From: CAZEHS01 sp964424355
Lineage (GTDB): Bacteria; Bacillota; Clostridia; Peptostreptococcales; Acidaminobacteraceae
NCBI GenBank assembly: GCA_964424355.1
Contig: CAYRIO010000003.1
Span: forward strand, 166,058 to 230,057
DNA: 64,000 bases
Direction: 5' to 3'
Shown: positions 1 to 9,125 of the stretch, one piece after another
How the letters are laid out: the number at the start of each line of letters is the position of its first letter
Position numbering within the stretch: position 1 is the first letter of the stretch
Notes under the pieces: generated by a model
Seen by the model: the letters and a program-made list of their open reading frames with translations, nothing else
The model's database searches: none
Told to the model about the DNA's origin: nothing
Translations under genes and position numbers: made by a program

Positions 1-1007
1 GTTTTGTATCCCCAACCTTCGGCGGCTATACCTGCAATGTGGAGTTTGAATTCCTCACGGGGATGACGATGAAGTTCTTGCCGCCCACCTCCGTGCCTTA
101 CCAACACTTCATCAAGAAATCCATGCCGTCGCTTCCCAGCGAACTGAAGAAAAACGGATACGCCACATCGGCCATTCACCCCTATCATGCTACATTCTGG
201 GGTCGGGACAAGGTGTACCCGCTTCTCGGATTTGATGAGTTCATCACGGAAGAAAGCTTTAAGGACGCCAAGAAAAAGGGATACTATGTCTCGGATGACA
301 GCGTCATGGACAAGGTGATCGGCAAAATCGAATCGACCCAAGAGCCGCTCTTTGTGTTCGCTGTGACCATGCAGAATCACGGCCCCTTCAAGGACAACCG
401 CTACAAGGGGACAGAACTGACAATTACCGGGCAGGATCCCGCCATGAAGGAGCAGATGCTGGATACCTATGTCCAGGGGGTTCTGGATGCCGACCGGGCA
501 TTCAAGAAGCTGACGGATTATGTGGCTGCTTCGGATGAACCGACCTTGGTCATTGAATTTGGCGATCACCTGCCCAGCCTGGGGGATAACTTTGAAATGT
601 ATCAGAAGTACGGTTATATTCGGGAAGGCGTCACGACATTCCAGGATATGACCCCGGAGGAACAGCTGAAAATCCGCTGTACCCAAGTCAGCACCTTTTC
701 CAACTATGAGGATATCCAGTTGCCTGCTTACGTAAGCCCTTCAATGCTTTCAGCCCGCCTGCTGGCCTATTCCGGTTCAGAGATGGATGGCTATTTTCAA
801 ATGATTTATGGCCTTTCCAATAAATTCACCTGTATTTACGGGCAGAACATCATCGACAATGACGGAATGATGGCCCAGATGGATGATAAAACGGCGCAGG
901 AGTACTGGCAGCTGGAATACGATCTGCTGGTGGGCAAGCAATACTTCAAGGAAATCGAGGCGGCCAAGGAGCAGGAGAATGCTCTCCGGGTAGGGCTGAA
1001 GCAGTAA
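1..1007 (+). CDS. LTA synthase family sulfatase/phosphoglycerol transferase, 5' truncated
   Basis: The reading frame is open from the first base, so the true start and the membrane-spanning N-terminus lie upstream of the window. The visible part is the extracellular sulfatase-fold domain of the lipoteichoic acid synthase family. The motif GGYTCNVEFEFLTG at the left edge contains the threonine (codon at 30-32) that corresponds to the LtaS nucleophile, and GDH near codon 187 of the visible part matches its metal-binding Asp-His pair. The family moves glycerol phosphate from phosphatidylglycerol onto glycolipid or glycan outside the membrane. The exact acceptor cannot be read from the sequence. 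The next gene starts 11 bases after the stop, so the two are probably cotranscribed. Confidence 0.85.
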   Translation, partial: FVSPTFGGYTCNVEFEFLTGMTMKFLPPTSVPYQHFIKKSMPSLPSELKKNGYATSAIHPYHATFWGRDKVYPLLGFDEFITEESFKDAKKKGYYVSDDSVMDKVIGKIESTQEPLFVFAVTMQNHGPFKDNRYKGTELTITGQDPAMKEQMLDTYVQGVLDADRAFKKLTDYVAASDEPTLVIEFGDHLPSLGDNFEMYQKYGYIREGVTTFQDMTPEEQLKIRCTQVSTFSNYEDIQLPAYVSPSMLSARLLAYSGSEMDGYFQMIYGLSNKFTCIYGQNIIDNDGMMAQMDDKTAQEYWQLEYDLLVGKQYFKEIEAAKEQENALRVGLKQ

Positions 1008-1018
1008 CGGGAGGATTT

Positions 1019-1888
1019 ATGCGCTACGAAGGCAGTATCTATCGACCTCCCAGCGAGGCTCACAGCCTGATTGTACAGGCCACGGTGGGGTGTTCCCACA
1101 ACAAGTGCCTGTTCTGTACCATGTACAAAGACAAGCAGTTTCGGATTCGGCCCCTGAACGATATTCTCCAGGATCTGGACTGGGCCCGTGAACAGTATGG
1201 TCCCTCTGTGGAACGGATTTTTCTGGCAGATGGGGACGCTCTGATCATGAAGACGGCAGATCTGCTGACCCTGTTTGAGCGATGCCGCCAACTGTTTCCG
1301 GATTTCAAGCGGATTGGGATCTATGGGTCTCCGATGTCGATCCTGAGAAAATCTGTCGAAGAACTCACTGCTTTGAAAAATGAAGGCCTGGGCATCATCT
1401 ATCTGGGAATCGAATCCGGGAGTGATACGGTACTGAGCCGAATGGACAAAGGGGTCACCGCTGAAGCCATGATTGCGGCGGGGCGTCAGGTGAAGGCGTC
1501 CGGCATCACACTTTCAGCGATGGTGATCCTGGGCTTGGGCGGGAAAGAGCTGTCTTTGGACCATGCGCGGGAATCCGCCAGGGTATGCACCGCAATCCAA
1601 CCGGACTATCTGAGCTTGCTGACCTTGATGATTGAAGGCCCATCGGCACTGATTCCGTTGATCCGCTCCGGTGCGTTTACAGAAATTTCGCCGGCGGATG
1701 TCTTGAATGAACTTCATGCGCTGGTATCGGGGCTGGAGCTTGAAAAAACCGTCCTCCGGTCCAACCATGCGTCCAATTATGTCAGCATCAATGGAAGATT
1801 GCCAAAGGATAAGGAAAAGATCCTTCGGGATATCGACCGCTGCCTGTCAGATCAGGGCATGCGCTATTCCAATCGGCGCCGGTTGTAA
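1019..1888 (+). CDS. Radical SAM protein of unknown substrate
   Basis: 289 residues. A cysteine cluster C25-X4-C30-X2-C33 (GCSHNKCLFC) should bind the [4Fe-4S] cluster that cleaves S-adenosylmethionine. The spacing is one residue longer than the common CX3CX2C; I believe a family of stand-alone Firmicutes proteins shares this GCSHNKCxFCxMYKDK form. After it come the Gly-rich strands and the IYLGIESGSD segment typical of the radical SAM barrel. There is no obvious auxiliary cluster domain at the C-terminus. A GGGAGG ribosome site precedes the ATG. The substrate is unknown, and neighbours (sulfatase upstream, acyltransferase downstream) do not resolve it. Confidence 0.85.
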   Translation: MRYEGSIYRPPSEAHSLIVQATVGCSHNKCLFCTMYKDKQFRIRPLNDILQDLDWAREQYGPSVERIFLADGDALIMKTADLLTLFERCRQLFPDFKRIGIYGSPMSILRKSVEELTALKNEGLGIIYLGIESGSDTVLSRMDKGVTAEAMIAAGRQVKASGITLSAMVILGLGGKELSLDHARESARVCTAIQPDYLSLLTLMIEGPSALIPLIRSGAFTEISPADVLNELHALVSGLELEKTVLRSNHASNYVSINGRLPKDKEKILRDIDRCLSDQGMRYSNRRRL

Positions 1889-1910
1889 AGCGGAGTGGAA
1901 AAGAGGGGCT

Positions 1911-3017
1911 ATGGAAAAAACGCAACGGAAAAAATTCTTATATGCCGATGTCATCCGTGTACTGGCCGTATTTTTAGTCATGTTGATCCATTCGGCGGCG
2001 TCCCTTTTAACGGAATGGAACAAGGTTTCTTTTGATTACTGGATGTGGGGAAATGCCTATGATTCTCTGGCCAGGGGCAGTGTTCCTCTTTTTGTCATGC
2101 TCAGCGGTGCTTTGATCCTGGGAAAGCAGGAAGACACCCGGACCTTTTTTAAAAAAAGATTCTCAAGACTGCTGTTTCCCTTCATGTTCTGGGCGACGGT
2201 CTACATTAACTGGCGGATCTTTTATAGCGGCGAGGTCCTTCCTGTCCATCGGATCATCACGGAGTTTTTCACCGGGCCTGTTTTTTACCACCTCTGGTAC
2301 CTGTACATGGTGATGGGGCTTTATCTGATTACGCCGGTTCTGCGGAAACTGCTTCGGGTCATTGAGCGCCAGGAACTGCAGTATCTTTTTTGGCTCTGGT
2401 TCGCCTGGAATTCAGTCCTGCCCCTGATTAGCTATCTGATATACCTGTATGCCGGATATTCGGTCTCCTTGGGTGTGAAGATTCCCATGATCATGGGATA
2501 TGTCGGGTATTACATTTTAGGGTATGTCCTATCGAAGAAGTCCTTTTCGAAGAAATCCCTTTCTGCCTGGGGGGCTATCTTAGTGGTCAGCACAGCCCTG
2601 ACGATTCTGGGAACCTGGGCGTTCACCGATGCCTCGAAGGCTTTTCAAGCCACCCTGTATGACTATTTTTCCCCAACGGTTGTCCTGCAAGGCGTTTCGC
2701 TGTTCATCATTCTGATGCAGCTGGGGAATTCTTTGGAGGAGAAGGTTTCTGAGGGGATGAAGCGGAAACTGTCCCTGATCGGCAAGTACAGCCTGGGGAT
2801 GTACCTGGTCCATGTGATGTTCCTCATAGCTTTGGGAGATGGGGGCCTGGGCTTCAAGCTGCATGGCTCATCCTTTTACCCAGCCTTCGCGATACCGGTG
2901 ACCGCGGCGGTTTCTTTTGTGCTCTCGTTTTTTGCGGTGGATTTGTTGGCGAGAATTCCCGGAATCCGCTATGCGGTCGTAGAACGCAGTGATGCAGGGA
3001 ACCGGAGCGGGAAATGA
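1911..3017 (+). CDS. Acyltransferase 3 family membrane protein
   Basis: 368 residues. I chose the ATG at 1911, just after a GAGGGG ribosome site; the frame is open further upstream, but that part overlaps the previous gene. The protein begins with a short basic stretch followed by about ten hydrophobic segments. The N-terminal DVIRVLAVFLVMLIHS carries the conserved Arg and His of the acyltransferase 3 (OafA/WecH-like) family, which O-acylates surface carbohydrates using acyl donors from the cytoplasm. The location, after an LTA-synthase-like gene, fits cell-envelope polymer decoration, but the acceptor is not known. Confidence 0.85.
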   Translation: MEKTQRKKFLYADVIRVLAVFLVMLIHSAASLLTEWNKVSFDYWMWGNAYDSLARGSVPLFVMLSGALILGKQEDTRTFFKKRFSRLLFPFMFWATVYINWRIFYSGEVLPVHRIITEFFTGPVFYHLWYLYMVMGLYLITPVLRKLLRVIERQELQYLFWLWFAWNSVLPLISYLIYLYAGYSVSLGVKIPMIMGYVGYYILGYVLSKKSFSKKSLSAWGAILVVSTALTILGTWAFTDASKAFQATLYDYFSPTVVLQGVSLFIILMQLGNSLEEKVSEGMKRKLSLIGKYSLGMYLVHVMFLIALGDGGLGFKLHGSSFYPAFAIPVTAAVSFVLSFFAVDLLARIPGIRYAVVERSDAGNRSGK

Positions 3018-3042
3018 GCGATCGATTATGGGGGAGACCACA

Positions 3043-4092
3043 ATGAAAAAACTGAGGCTGGCTTTACTGGGATTTGGAAACGCCGGACAAGCCTTCGCGG
3101 TGCTGCTCTTGGAAAAAAGAGCAGAAATCATGGCACAGTATGGTTACGAGGTTCAGGTGACCGCCATTGCGACGGCTTCCAAGGGAACGCTGTCGGATCC
3201 GGCAGGGATAGATCTGGGCAGCGTGCTGCTGGAACTGGAACGGAGAGGCAGGTTTACCCCGGAAATGCCTGGCTATTGCAATGCCAACAGCCAGCAGATC
3301 CTTGAAAGTGCTAAGTATGATGCAGTGGTGGAGCTGACCCCTCTGGATGTCCACTCAGGACAACCGGCCCTGAGCTATATTGAAACGGCATTATCCAGGG
3401 GGGCGCATGTGATTTCGGCCAACAAAGGCCCCCTGGCCTATGGCGCAAAAAGGCTGAAATCCCTTGCGAGAGAGAACGCTGTTCACTATCTCCATGAAAC
3501 CACCGTGATGGATGGCACCCCTGTCTTTAACCTGGTGGAGGAAACACTGCCCCTGTGCAGGATTCTAGAAATCCAGGGGATCTTGAACACGACGACGAAT
3601 TTCGTTTTGGAGGAAATGGCTGCGGGGAATTCCTATGAAGCCGCCCTGGCAGAAGGCCGCAGGCGGGGATTTGTAGAAGCGGACCCCTCCCTGGATATTG
3701 ATGGTTGGGATGCTTCGGCAAAACTGACGGCTCTGATGAACGTGCTGATGGGGACGGATATCCGACCGAAGGACATCATCAGGACCGGCATAGGAAATGT
3801 GACAATGGAAGATATCCAACGTGCCGCCGCAGAGGGCAAGGTCATCAAGCTTCTGTGCAGAGGGCTGTTTGAAGCGGGGGTCCCTGTGGGCAGGGTAGAG
3901 CCGGTGAGTTTGGACCGGAGCCATCCCTATGCATCCATCAAAGGGACTTCCTCGGCGCTAACCCTCCACACGGATTTGATGGGGGCCGTAACGGTGATCG
4001 AACATGATCCGGAAATCGAGCAGACGGGATATGGCATCTTCAGTGATCTCATCCGCCTGATTCGGAAGCTGGGTCCCGGGATAAACCAATAG
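3043..4092 (+). CDS. hom: Homoserine dehydrogenase, short form
   Basis: 349 residues. The start at 3043 follows GGGGGAG with a normal spacer; upstream in-frame ATGs at 2989 and 3028 lack a site as good. The N-terminal LLGFGNAGQAF is the dinucleotide-binding loop, and ISANKGPLAYG is the catalytic-domain signature of homoserine dehydrogenase (NAD-binding 3 plus homoserine_dh domains). It would reduce aspartate semialdehyde to homoserine for threonine and methionine synthesis. The C-terminal ACT domain found in many homologues is missing, so feedback control by threonine through ACT is not expected. No other threonine gene is adjacent. Confidence 0.85.
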   Translation: MKKLRLALLGFGNAGQAFAVLLLEKRAEIMAQYGYEVQVTAIATASKGTLSDPAGIDLGSVLLELERRGRFTPEMPGYCNANSQQILESAKYDAVVELTPLDVHSGQPALSYIETALSRGAHVISANKGPLAYGAKRLKSLARENAVHYLHETTVMDGTPVFNLVEETLPLCRILEIQGILNTTTNFVLEEMAAGNSYEAALAEGRRRGFVEADPSLDIDGWDASAKLTALMNVLMGTDIRPKDIIRTGIGNVTMEDIQRAAAEGKVIKLLCRGLFEAGVPVGRVEPVSLDRSHPYASIKGTSSALTLHTDLMGAVTVIEHDPEIEQTGYGIFSDLIRLIRKLGPGINQ

Positions 4093-4127
4093 CATTCGCC
4101 TGAAGCTGAAACCCAGAAGGAGAGCCT

Positions 4128-5447
4128 ATGGATACAGGAATCTTGATTGCGGTTGCGGTGATGATCGCTGTGAATATCATCCTCTCCTTGAGAGGAAGCG
4201 GAAAGCATGAATCCGAGGGGGTGCTCCGGGAACTGGCGCGTCTTGAAAGCTCCCTGCGAGAGGAAATCGGACGTAATCGTGATGAAAGCAGCCGGGTCCT
4301 GAAAGAAAACCGTGAAGAAGCGGCCAATTCCTTCAAAACCCTGCTGGAGCAGATGAACAAAGATGCCCGGGAGAACCGGACCGAGCTGAACGGCGGCTTG
4401 AAGGGCTTCCAGGAAGCTACGGAGAACCGGCTTGAAAAGGTACGGGAAACCGTTGAGGGCCGGCTGAAGATCCTTCAGGATGAAAATGCCCGGAAGCTAG
4501 AGGAAATGCGGGTCACGGTGGACGAAAAGCTCCAGGCCTCCGTTGAAAAACGTTTCAACGATTCCTTCAGGTTGATCAGTGAACGGCTGGATCAGGTCCA
4601 TAAAGGCTTGGGCGAAATGCAGACCCTGGCAAATGGGGTCGGGGATCTTAAGAAGGTCCTGTCCAATGTGAAAACCCGGGGAACCCTCGGGGAAATCCAG
4701 TTGGGCAGCATTCTGGAGCAGTTCCTGGCCCCGGATCAGTTCGAGAAGAACGCAGCCATCAAAGAGGGCAGTCTGGAACGGGTGGAGTTTGCAGTCCGGC
4801 TGCCGGGGAAAGCTTTGGGAGAACCGCCCCTGCTCCTGCCCATAGACTCGAAATTCCCGGTGGAGGATTACCAGCGGCTGCTGGAAGCCTACGATAAAAG
4901 TGCGGAGCTCGGTCCGGCAGAGATGGAAAACTACGCCAAACTATTTGAAAACGCAGTCAGGAAAAATGCGAAGGATATCCGTGACAAATATCTGAATCCT
5001 CCGGTTACCACCGATTTCGCCATCATGTTTGTGCCGACGGAGGGCCTGTATGCCGAAATTCTAAGGCGGACCGGGCTGTTTGAATCCCTTCAGCGAGACA
5101 TGAAAATCACCGTCGTGGGCCCCAGCAATCTGGCAGCCTTCCTGAACAGCCTGCAGATGGGATTCCGAACCCTGGCCATTGAGCAGCGCAGCAGTGAGGT
5201 GTGGGAAGTACTGGGTGCTGTAAAAACGGAGTTCGGCGTATTCGGACAGATCTTGGATAAAACCCGAAAGAAATTGGTGGAGGCCACCAATGTGATCGAT
5301 AAAGCAGGCGTCCGGTCACGGTCCATCGAACGGCGGCTGCGGCACGTTGAAGCCCTCCCGAAGGATGAAACACAGAAGCTGCTGGGAGATTCACTGGAAA
5401 TTGAGGAAGAGCCGGTGACGGTGGATTCTGAGGACGAGGACCTATAA
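4128..5447 (+). CDS. rmuC: DNA recombination protein RmuC
   Basis: 439 residues. It has a single N-terminal membrane segment (about residues 3-18), a long charged coiled coil (about 25-180) and a C-terminal nuclease-like RmuC domain (about 200-380) with the conserved DSKFPVEDYQRLL and FVPTEGLYAE blocks. RmuC proteins limit DNA inversions and rearrangements between short inverted repeats, perhaps as a nuclease. It is a separate transcription unit or the end of the hom operon; the intergenic gap is 35 bases with a GGAG site. Confidence 0.9.
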   Translation: MDTGILIAVAVMIAVNIILSLRGSGKHESEGVLRELARLESSLREEIGRNRDESSRVLKENREEAANSFKTLLEQMNKDARENRTELNGGLKGFQEATENRLEKVRETVEGRLKILQDENARKLEEMRVTVDEKLQASVEKRFNDSFRLISERLDQVHKGLGEMQTLANGVGDLKKVLSNVKTRGTLGEIQLGSILEQFLAPDQFEKNAAIKEGSLERVEFAVRLPGKALGEPPLLLPIDSKFPVEDYQRLLEAYDKSAELGPAEMENYAKLFENAVRKNAKDIRDKYLNPPVTTDFAIMFVPTEGLYAEILRRTGLFESLQRDMKITVVGPSNLAAFLNSLQMGFRTLAIEQRSSEVWEVLGAVKTEFGVFGQILDKTRKKLVEATNVIDKAGVRSRSIERRLRHVEALPKDETQKLLGDSLEIEEEPVTVDSEDEDL

Positions 5448-5468
5448 CCCACGGTCACAGGAGGGCTC

Positions 5469-5846
5469 ATGTTTTTCATTGGTGTGTTCGGGACAAGTTA
5501 TAAAGAAAAAGAAATCGGCGAAGTCACCCTGGATCAGTGCCCCAACTGTTCGGGGACACCCACCGGGCTGGTGGTGACCCGATACAGCTATTTCCATCTG
5601 TTTTTCCTGCCCATATACAAGTGGAACCAGGAATTTGCAGTCTATTGCCCCGGTTGTCGGACCTGGTTTCATCTGGATCCGGAGGTTGGGCATCAGATTG
5701 AGCAGGGGGCCCTTAAGACCCTGAACTACTGGCAGTTGAAGAATGGCAAGACGGCCCATGAGCCATATCGGTGTGAAAATTGCGGCAGTGAGATGGAGAC
5801 GGGATTCATCTATTGTCCCAGGTGCGGCGCAAAGCGAAGCCTATAG
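5469..5846 (+). CDS. Zinc-ribbon membrane-associated protein
   Basis: 125 residues with four CxxC pairs (CPNC, CPGC, CENC, CPRC), the last two forming a C-terminal zinc ribbon. The middle has a short aromatic hydrophobic segment (YSYFHLFFLPIYKW). Proteins of this zinc-ribbon type are widespread in Firmicutes and have no assigned role. A strong terminator follows at once. Confidence 0.7.
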   Translation: MFFIGVFGTSYKEKEIGEVTLDQCPNCSGTPTGLVVTRYSYFHLFFLPIYKWNQEFAVYCPGCRTWFHLDPEVGHQIEQGALKTLNYWQLKNGKTAHEPYRCENCGSEMETGFIYCPRCGAKRSL

Positions 5847-5850
5847 CTTT

Positions 5851-5885
5851 TAAGGAGACTGTCACCACGCGGTCTCCTGTTTTTG
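5851..5885 (+). terminator. Rho-independent terminator after the zinc-ribbon gene
   Basis: A GGAGAC stem pairs with GTCTCC across a 12-base loop and is followed by TGTTTTTG. The next gene's candidate -10 box overlaps its end. Confidence 0.8.
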
Positions 5886-5886
5886 T

Positions 5887-5892
5887 TATAAT
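5887..5892 (+). promoter_or_regulatory. Candidate -10 box for the 5935 operon
   Basis: TATAAT lies 43 bases before the ATG, directly behind the terminator. I see no good -35 box at 16-18 bases spacing, so the assignment rests on position and the perfect hexamer. Confidence 0.45.
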
Positions 5893-5934
5893 GGGTACTA
5901 GGTTTGATGATTAAACAGGGATGAAAGGAGAATT

Positions 5935-6363
5935 ATGGAAATGCACGATTCGCAGCATCATATGGGTCCGGACCATGAATCCGGGATCCATCGCAAGCAT
6001 ACCGTAAAAGTTCAAAGGAAGAATCGGGTGGTCCGAGGAATCCTGTATGTCCTGATCATTCTCCTCTGCGGGGTTGCCTGGTGGCAAATCACGCTGCGGG
6101 GCTATGAGGTGGCCAAGGCCTATGTGGATCAATCGGTCCAGGAAGTGCGCCAGGATAACGCCGTCAGCGTGCAGGAACTTCAGGATCGGATAGATGTTCT
6201 GGGGCAGGAAATGGCCCAGCTCCGGGAAAGTCTGGACAGTGCAGGCAGTTCCATCAGCAATTCCGCAACGGTTCAGGGACGGATTGATGAACGGTTGGGC
6301 AGTCTGGATAAACAGCTGAAGGATTTGGAAAAGAGCCTTAAAGTATTGAAGGAGGCGCCCTGA
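5935..6363 (+). CDS. Membrane-anchored coiled-coil protein
   Basis: 142 residues. There is a basic cytoplasmic N-terminus, one membrane helix (about residues 36-58) and an extracellular helical region (about 70-140) with heptad-like spacing of hydrophobic residues. No enzyme motif is visible. Its stop overlaps the next start (TGATG), so it is translationally coupled to the phosphodiester glycosidase and probably works with it at the cell surface; this is inference. The start has an AAAGGAG site. Confidence 0.7.
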   Translation: MEMHDSQHHMGPDHESGIHRKHTVKVQRKNRVVRGILYVLIILLCGVAWWQITLRGYEVAKAYVDQSVQEVRQDNAVSVQELQDRIDVLGQEMAQLRESLDSAGSSISNSATVQGRIDERLGSLDKQLKDLEKSLKVLKEAP

Positions 6364-7424
6364 TGAATTTCAGGCCTTTTTTGATCGTCAACCTGTTTCT
6401 GCTTTTTCTGGCGGCCCCCTTCGCTTCTCTGATATGGGCGGCAAAGGACTCTGGAGAGGCTCTCAAAACGATGATCATGGACACCGCCCCATTCTCGGCG
6501 CGCTTGTCTGAAATAGAGTCGGATATGGCGGCTTTGGGAGAGGATATCAGCGCGTTGGGGGTGATCGCTTCCAAAGCGGAGGAGACCTTTGTCAGCCAGG
6601 ATGAACAGTTGGGGGATCTGGCGGCTCAGAGTACGACCCAGCGGAAGCTGTCCGATGACATTTACGAACAGAAGATTCTGGATGTATTGGGGCCGGCCAT
6701 TGCTACCCACATCTCAGATCGTACTGAAATCAAGATTTTCAAGCTGGATGAACTGGGGTACCGCGGATTTATCGCCAAAATCAAGCTGTTCGATCCGAAG
6801 GCGTTCAAGGTATCCTTAGGGAAATCCAAGCTGGGTTCCCTTGAAATCACCTCGGCGGCAGCTAAACGGAATAATGCCATCCTGGCCATCAATGGGGGTG
6901 GTTTCTATAAGGAAACGCGGAACGGGAAGGAGTACGCCCGACTGATCGGCAACACCGTCATCAACGGAAAACTGGTGGAACCCTTCAATGGCTACCCGGG
7001 GGATCTTTTTTTTGCAGGAATCGATAAGAATGGCCGCGTTGTCGGGAATGTACCCAAAAGCGAAAAGGAACTGATGAAGCTCAATCCCTATATGGGGGTC
7101 AGTTTTATTCCGGTGCTGCTCCAGGACGGCCAAAAAATGACCATCCCCCAGAAGTGGATGACGACGAAACAGCCCCGTACCATGATTGGCAAGTACGCCA
7201 ATGATGATTTGATATTCATTGTCATCGATGGCAGACAAAATGACTGGAGCGTGGGCATCACCTTGGAAAAACTCCAGGACAAGCTTCTGAATCTGGGCGT
7301 CAAATCCGCTTATAATTTGGATGGCGGCGGTTCCTCGGCATTCTATTACAATGGAAAAATGCTGAATAAGCCTTCTGATGGCAAGGAACGGCCGGTGGTC
7401 AACAATATCCTGGTGATGCCATGA
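6363..7424 (+). CDS. Exported phosphodiester glycosidase (NAGPA/DUF2233 domain)
   Basis: 353 residues. An N-terminal signal anchor (about residues 5-25) is followed by a helical segment similar in character to the protein before it, then the phosphodiester glycosidase domain (about 150-353). The conserved blocks AINGGGFY and NLDGGGSSAFYYNGK are the family signature. Homologues cleave GlcNAc-1-phosphodiester links or modify exopolysaccharide and wall polymers outside the cell. It is coupled to the upstream coiled-coil gene by a 1-base overlap. Confidence 0.85.
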   Translation: MNFRPFLIVNLFLLFLAAPFASLIWAAKDSGEALKTMIMDTAPFSARLSEIESDMAALGEDISALGVIASKAEETFVSQDEQLGDLAAQSTTQRKLSDDIYEQKILDVLGPAIATHISDRTEIKIFKLDELGYRGFIAKIKLFDPKAFKVSLGKSKLGSLEITSAAAKRNNAILAINGGGFYKETRNGKEYARLIGNTVINGKLVEPFNGYPGDLFFAGIDKNGRVVGNVPKSEKELMKLNPYMGVSFIPVLLQDGQKMTIPQKWMTTKQPRTMIGKYANDDLIFIVIDGRQNDWSVGITLEKLQDKLLNLGVKSAYNLDGGGSSAFYYNGKMLNKPSDGKERPVVNNILVMP

Positions 7425-7429
7425 TGGTG

Positions 7430-7435
7430 TATAAT
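7430..7435 (+). promoter_or_regulatory. Candidate -10 box for the lipoprotein gene
   Basis: A TATAAT hexamer 48 bases before the ATG at 7483. No convincing -35 box was found, so this is a weak call. Confidence 0.35.
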
Positions 7436-7482
7436 AACGTCAGAGGGACGAGACCTGTTGACCGTTGTTTCGGGAGGATGCC

Positions 7483-8112
7483 ATGAGGCGGATTATTTTT
7501 GCGGCAAGTCTGTTGACTCTTATCCTGGTGCTGCCCTTAACCGGGTGCAAGGCATCCCAGCAGGATTCCTCGATTGAAGAGGTCCTGCAGATCAACAATG
7601 ATATCCTGGAGGACCCATTGCTGAAAGAACTGGATCTGCTGGAGGCGTCTCTTTTAGCACAGGATCCAATTTCTTCGGCATCGGCGGAACCAGCAGCTCT
7701 TGAGGAGAATGCATCGGCGATTCCGCCTGAACCGGCACAGGAAAGATCCCAACCGACAGCTGTATCAGGGTCTTCTGCGGAGCCTTCAACGGATCAATCC
7801 GCCGCCTTTAAACGGATTGTTTTCGGAAAGGTCAAAAAAGCGACGGATGTGGGGATTGCCCTGCGCGTAATCCAGGCAAAAGCCTTGACCCCGGATGAAC
7901 TGAAAAGAATCAAGAACGGTGAAAAAATACCACGGACGTTGCTGACGGACGAAGTGCTGAATCTGGATTACAGCGGTACGACGGCATTTGAGAAAATAGA
8001 AAGCGGCACGGCTGTCCCGGCACAGCTTTCGGATGTTGCCAGTGGGCAGACTGTCCGAGTCACACTGAATCAGTCCGGTAAAATCACATTGCTTCGGATC
8101 ATCCGAAATTAG
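7483..8112 (+). CDS. Putative lipoprotein
   Basis: 209 residues. I chose the ATG at 7483, which has a GGGAGG site and begins a clean signal peptide (MRRIIFAASLL). The lipobox LTGC places the lipidated Cys at about residue 21, so the protein should be anchored to the outer face of the membrane by Lgt, which is encoded at 24.3 kb. A low-complexity Ala/Ser/Pro/Glu linker separates the anchor from a C-terminal globular part. The function is unknown. Confidence 0.75.
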   Translation: MRRIIFAASLLTLILVLPLTGCKASQQDSSIEEVLQINNDILEDPLLKELDLLEASLLAQDPISSASAEPAALEENASAIPPEPAQERSQPTAVSGSSAEPSTDQSAAFKRIVFGKVKKATDVGIALRVIQAKALTPDELKRIKNGEKIPRTLLTDEVLNLDYSGTTAFEKIESGTAVPAQLSDVASGQTVRVTLNQSGKITLLRIIRN

Positions 8113-8126
8113 AAGCGGAGAAATTT

Positions 8127-9107
8127 ATGGAAACAGGATTCCTGCATCATTTTTTCGGCACGGATCTGCCGATCATCGTCTTGGCGGCGTTCATCATCTA
8201 CCTGCTCTTTTGGAATAAGATTCTAAAAAGCCGGGTCGATCAAAAAACGCACCATTTGAAAGAACAGATGGAAGAAAACAAGAGACTCTACCAAGCCTAT
8301 TTGGATCGGGACCGGTTGAAGCAGGATTACTTTTTAGGCCTGTCCCACGAACTGCGGACACCGCTTCATGTAATTCTCAGCGCGCTGCAGCTGCAAGAGG
8401 ATCCAAATGCGTTTGCCAGCCAGGAGGAAAAAGACGCTCAGAATAACCGACTGTGCGCATTGATCAAAGGGAACAGCTACCGGCTGTTGCGGGTGATCAA
8501 TAATCTGATTGACATCAATAAGATCGATGCAGAGGTAATGGTCTCGAAGCCGAGCACGGTGAATCTGGGTGAGGAAACCCGAAAGATCTTCGAGGCGGTT
8601 AAGCCCTGGTTCAATAAAAAATCCGTGCGCCTCAGCTTTGAAGAAGTTGACGGGAACCTGATTACAAGCTGTGATCGTGAGAACTATCTGCGTGTGCTGC
8701 TGAATCTGCTTTCCAATGCACTGAAATTTACGGAATCCGGCGGGGATGTTTTGATCACAACTGTTCGGAACCGCATATCAGGCCATTTGGTGCTCTCTGT
8801 AAAAGACTCCGGCATCGGTATTCCGGTCGCGGAGCATCAGCGGATTTTCGAAAAGTACCTTCAGCTGGACCGGGAACTGGTCCGGAGCACAGAGGGGAAC
8901 GGATTGGGCCTGGCGATTGTCAAAGGCTTAGTGGAAATGGAGAGTGGGACTGTTCAGGTGATCAGTTCTCCTCAAAAGGGGACCGAGTTTCGTGTCTCCT
9001 ATCCTGCAAAAGAAATCATGCCCCAATCGGCAGAGAATGGGTATGTTCACCGAGAGACCCTGGACTACCAGGTTCGGGTTGAGTTCTCTGAAATACTGCA
9101 GGAATAG
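8127..9107 (+). CDS. Sensor histidine kinase
   Basis: 326 residues. One N-terminal membrane helix (about residues 14-30) leads through a short coiled coil to the H box LGLSHELRTPLHVI (phospho-accepting His near residue 75). The ATPase domain has N box NLLSNALKFT, G1 DSGIGIP and G2 GNGLGLAIV. There is no visible extracellular sensor domain. No cognate response regulator is next to it; it lies 18 bases before the GlnK-like kinase and may share its transcript and perhaps its regulator, which is inference. Confidence 0.85.
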   Translation: METGFLHHFFGTDLPIIVLAAFIIYLLFWNKILKSRVDQKTHHLKEQMEENKRLYQAYLDRDRLKQDYFLGLSHELRTPLHVILSALQLQEDPNAFASQEEKDAQNNRLCALIKGNSYRLLRVINNLIDINKIDAEVMVSKPSTVNLGEETRKIFEAVKPWFNKKSVRLSFEEVDGNLITSCDRENYLRVLLNLLSNALKFTESGGDVLITTVRNRISGHLVLSVKDSGIGIPVAEHQRIFEKYLQLDRELVRSTEGNGLGLAIVKGLVEMESGTVQVISSPQKGTEFRVSYPAKEIMPQSAENGYVHRETLDYQVRVEFSEILQE

Positions 9108-9125
9108 ACAGGAGAAGCAGACAGC

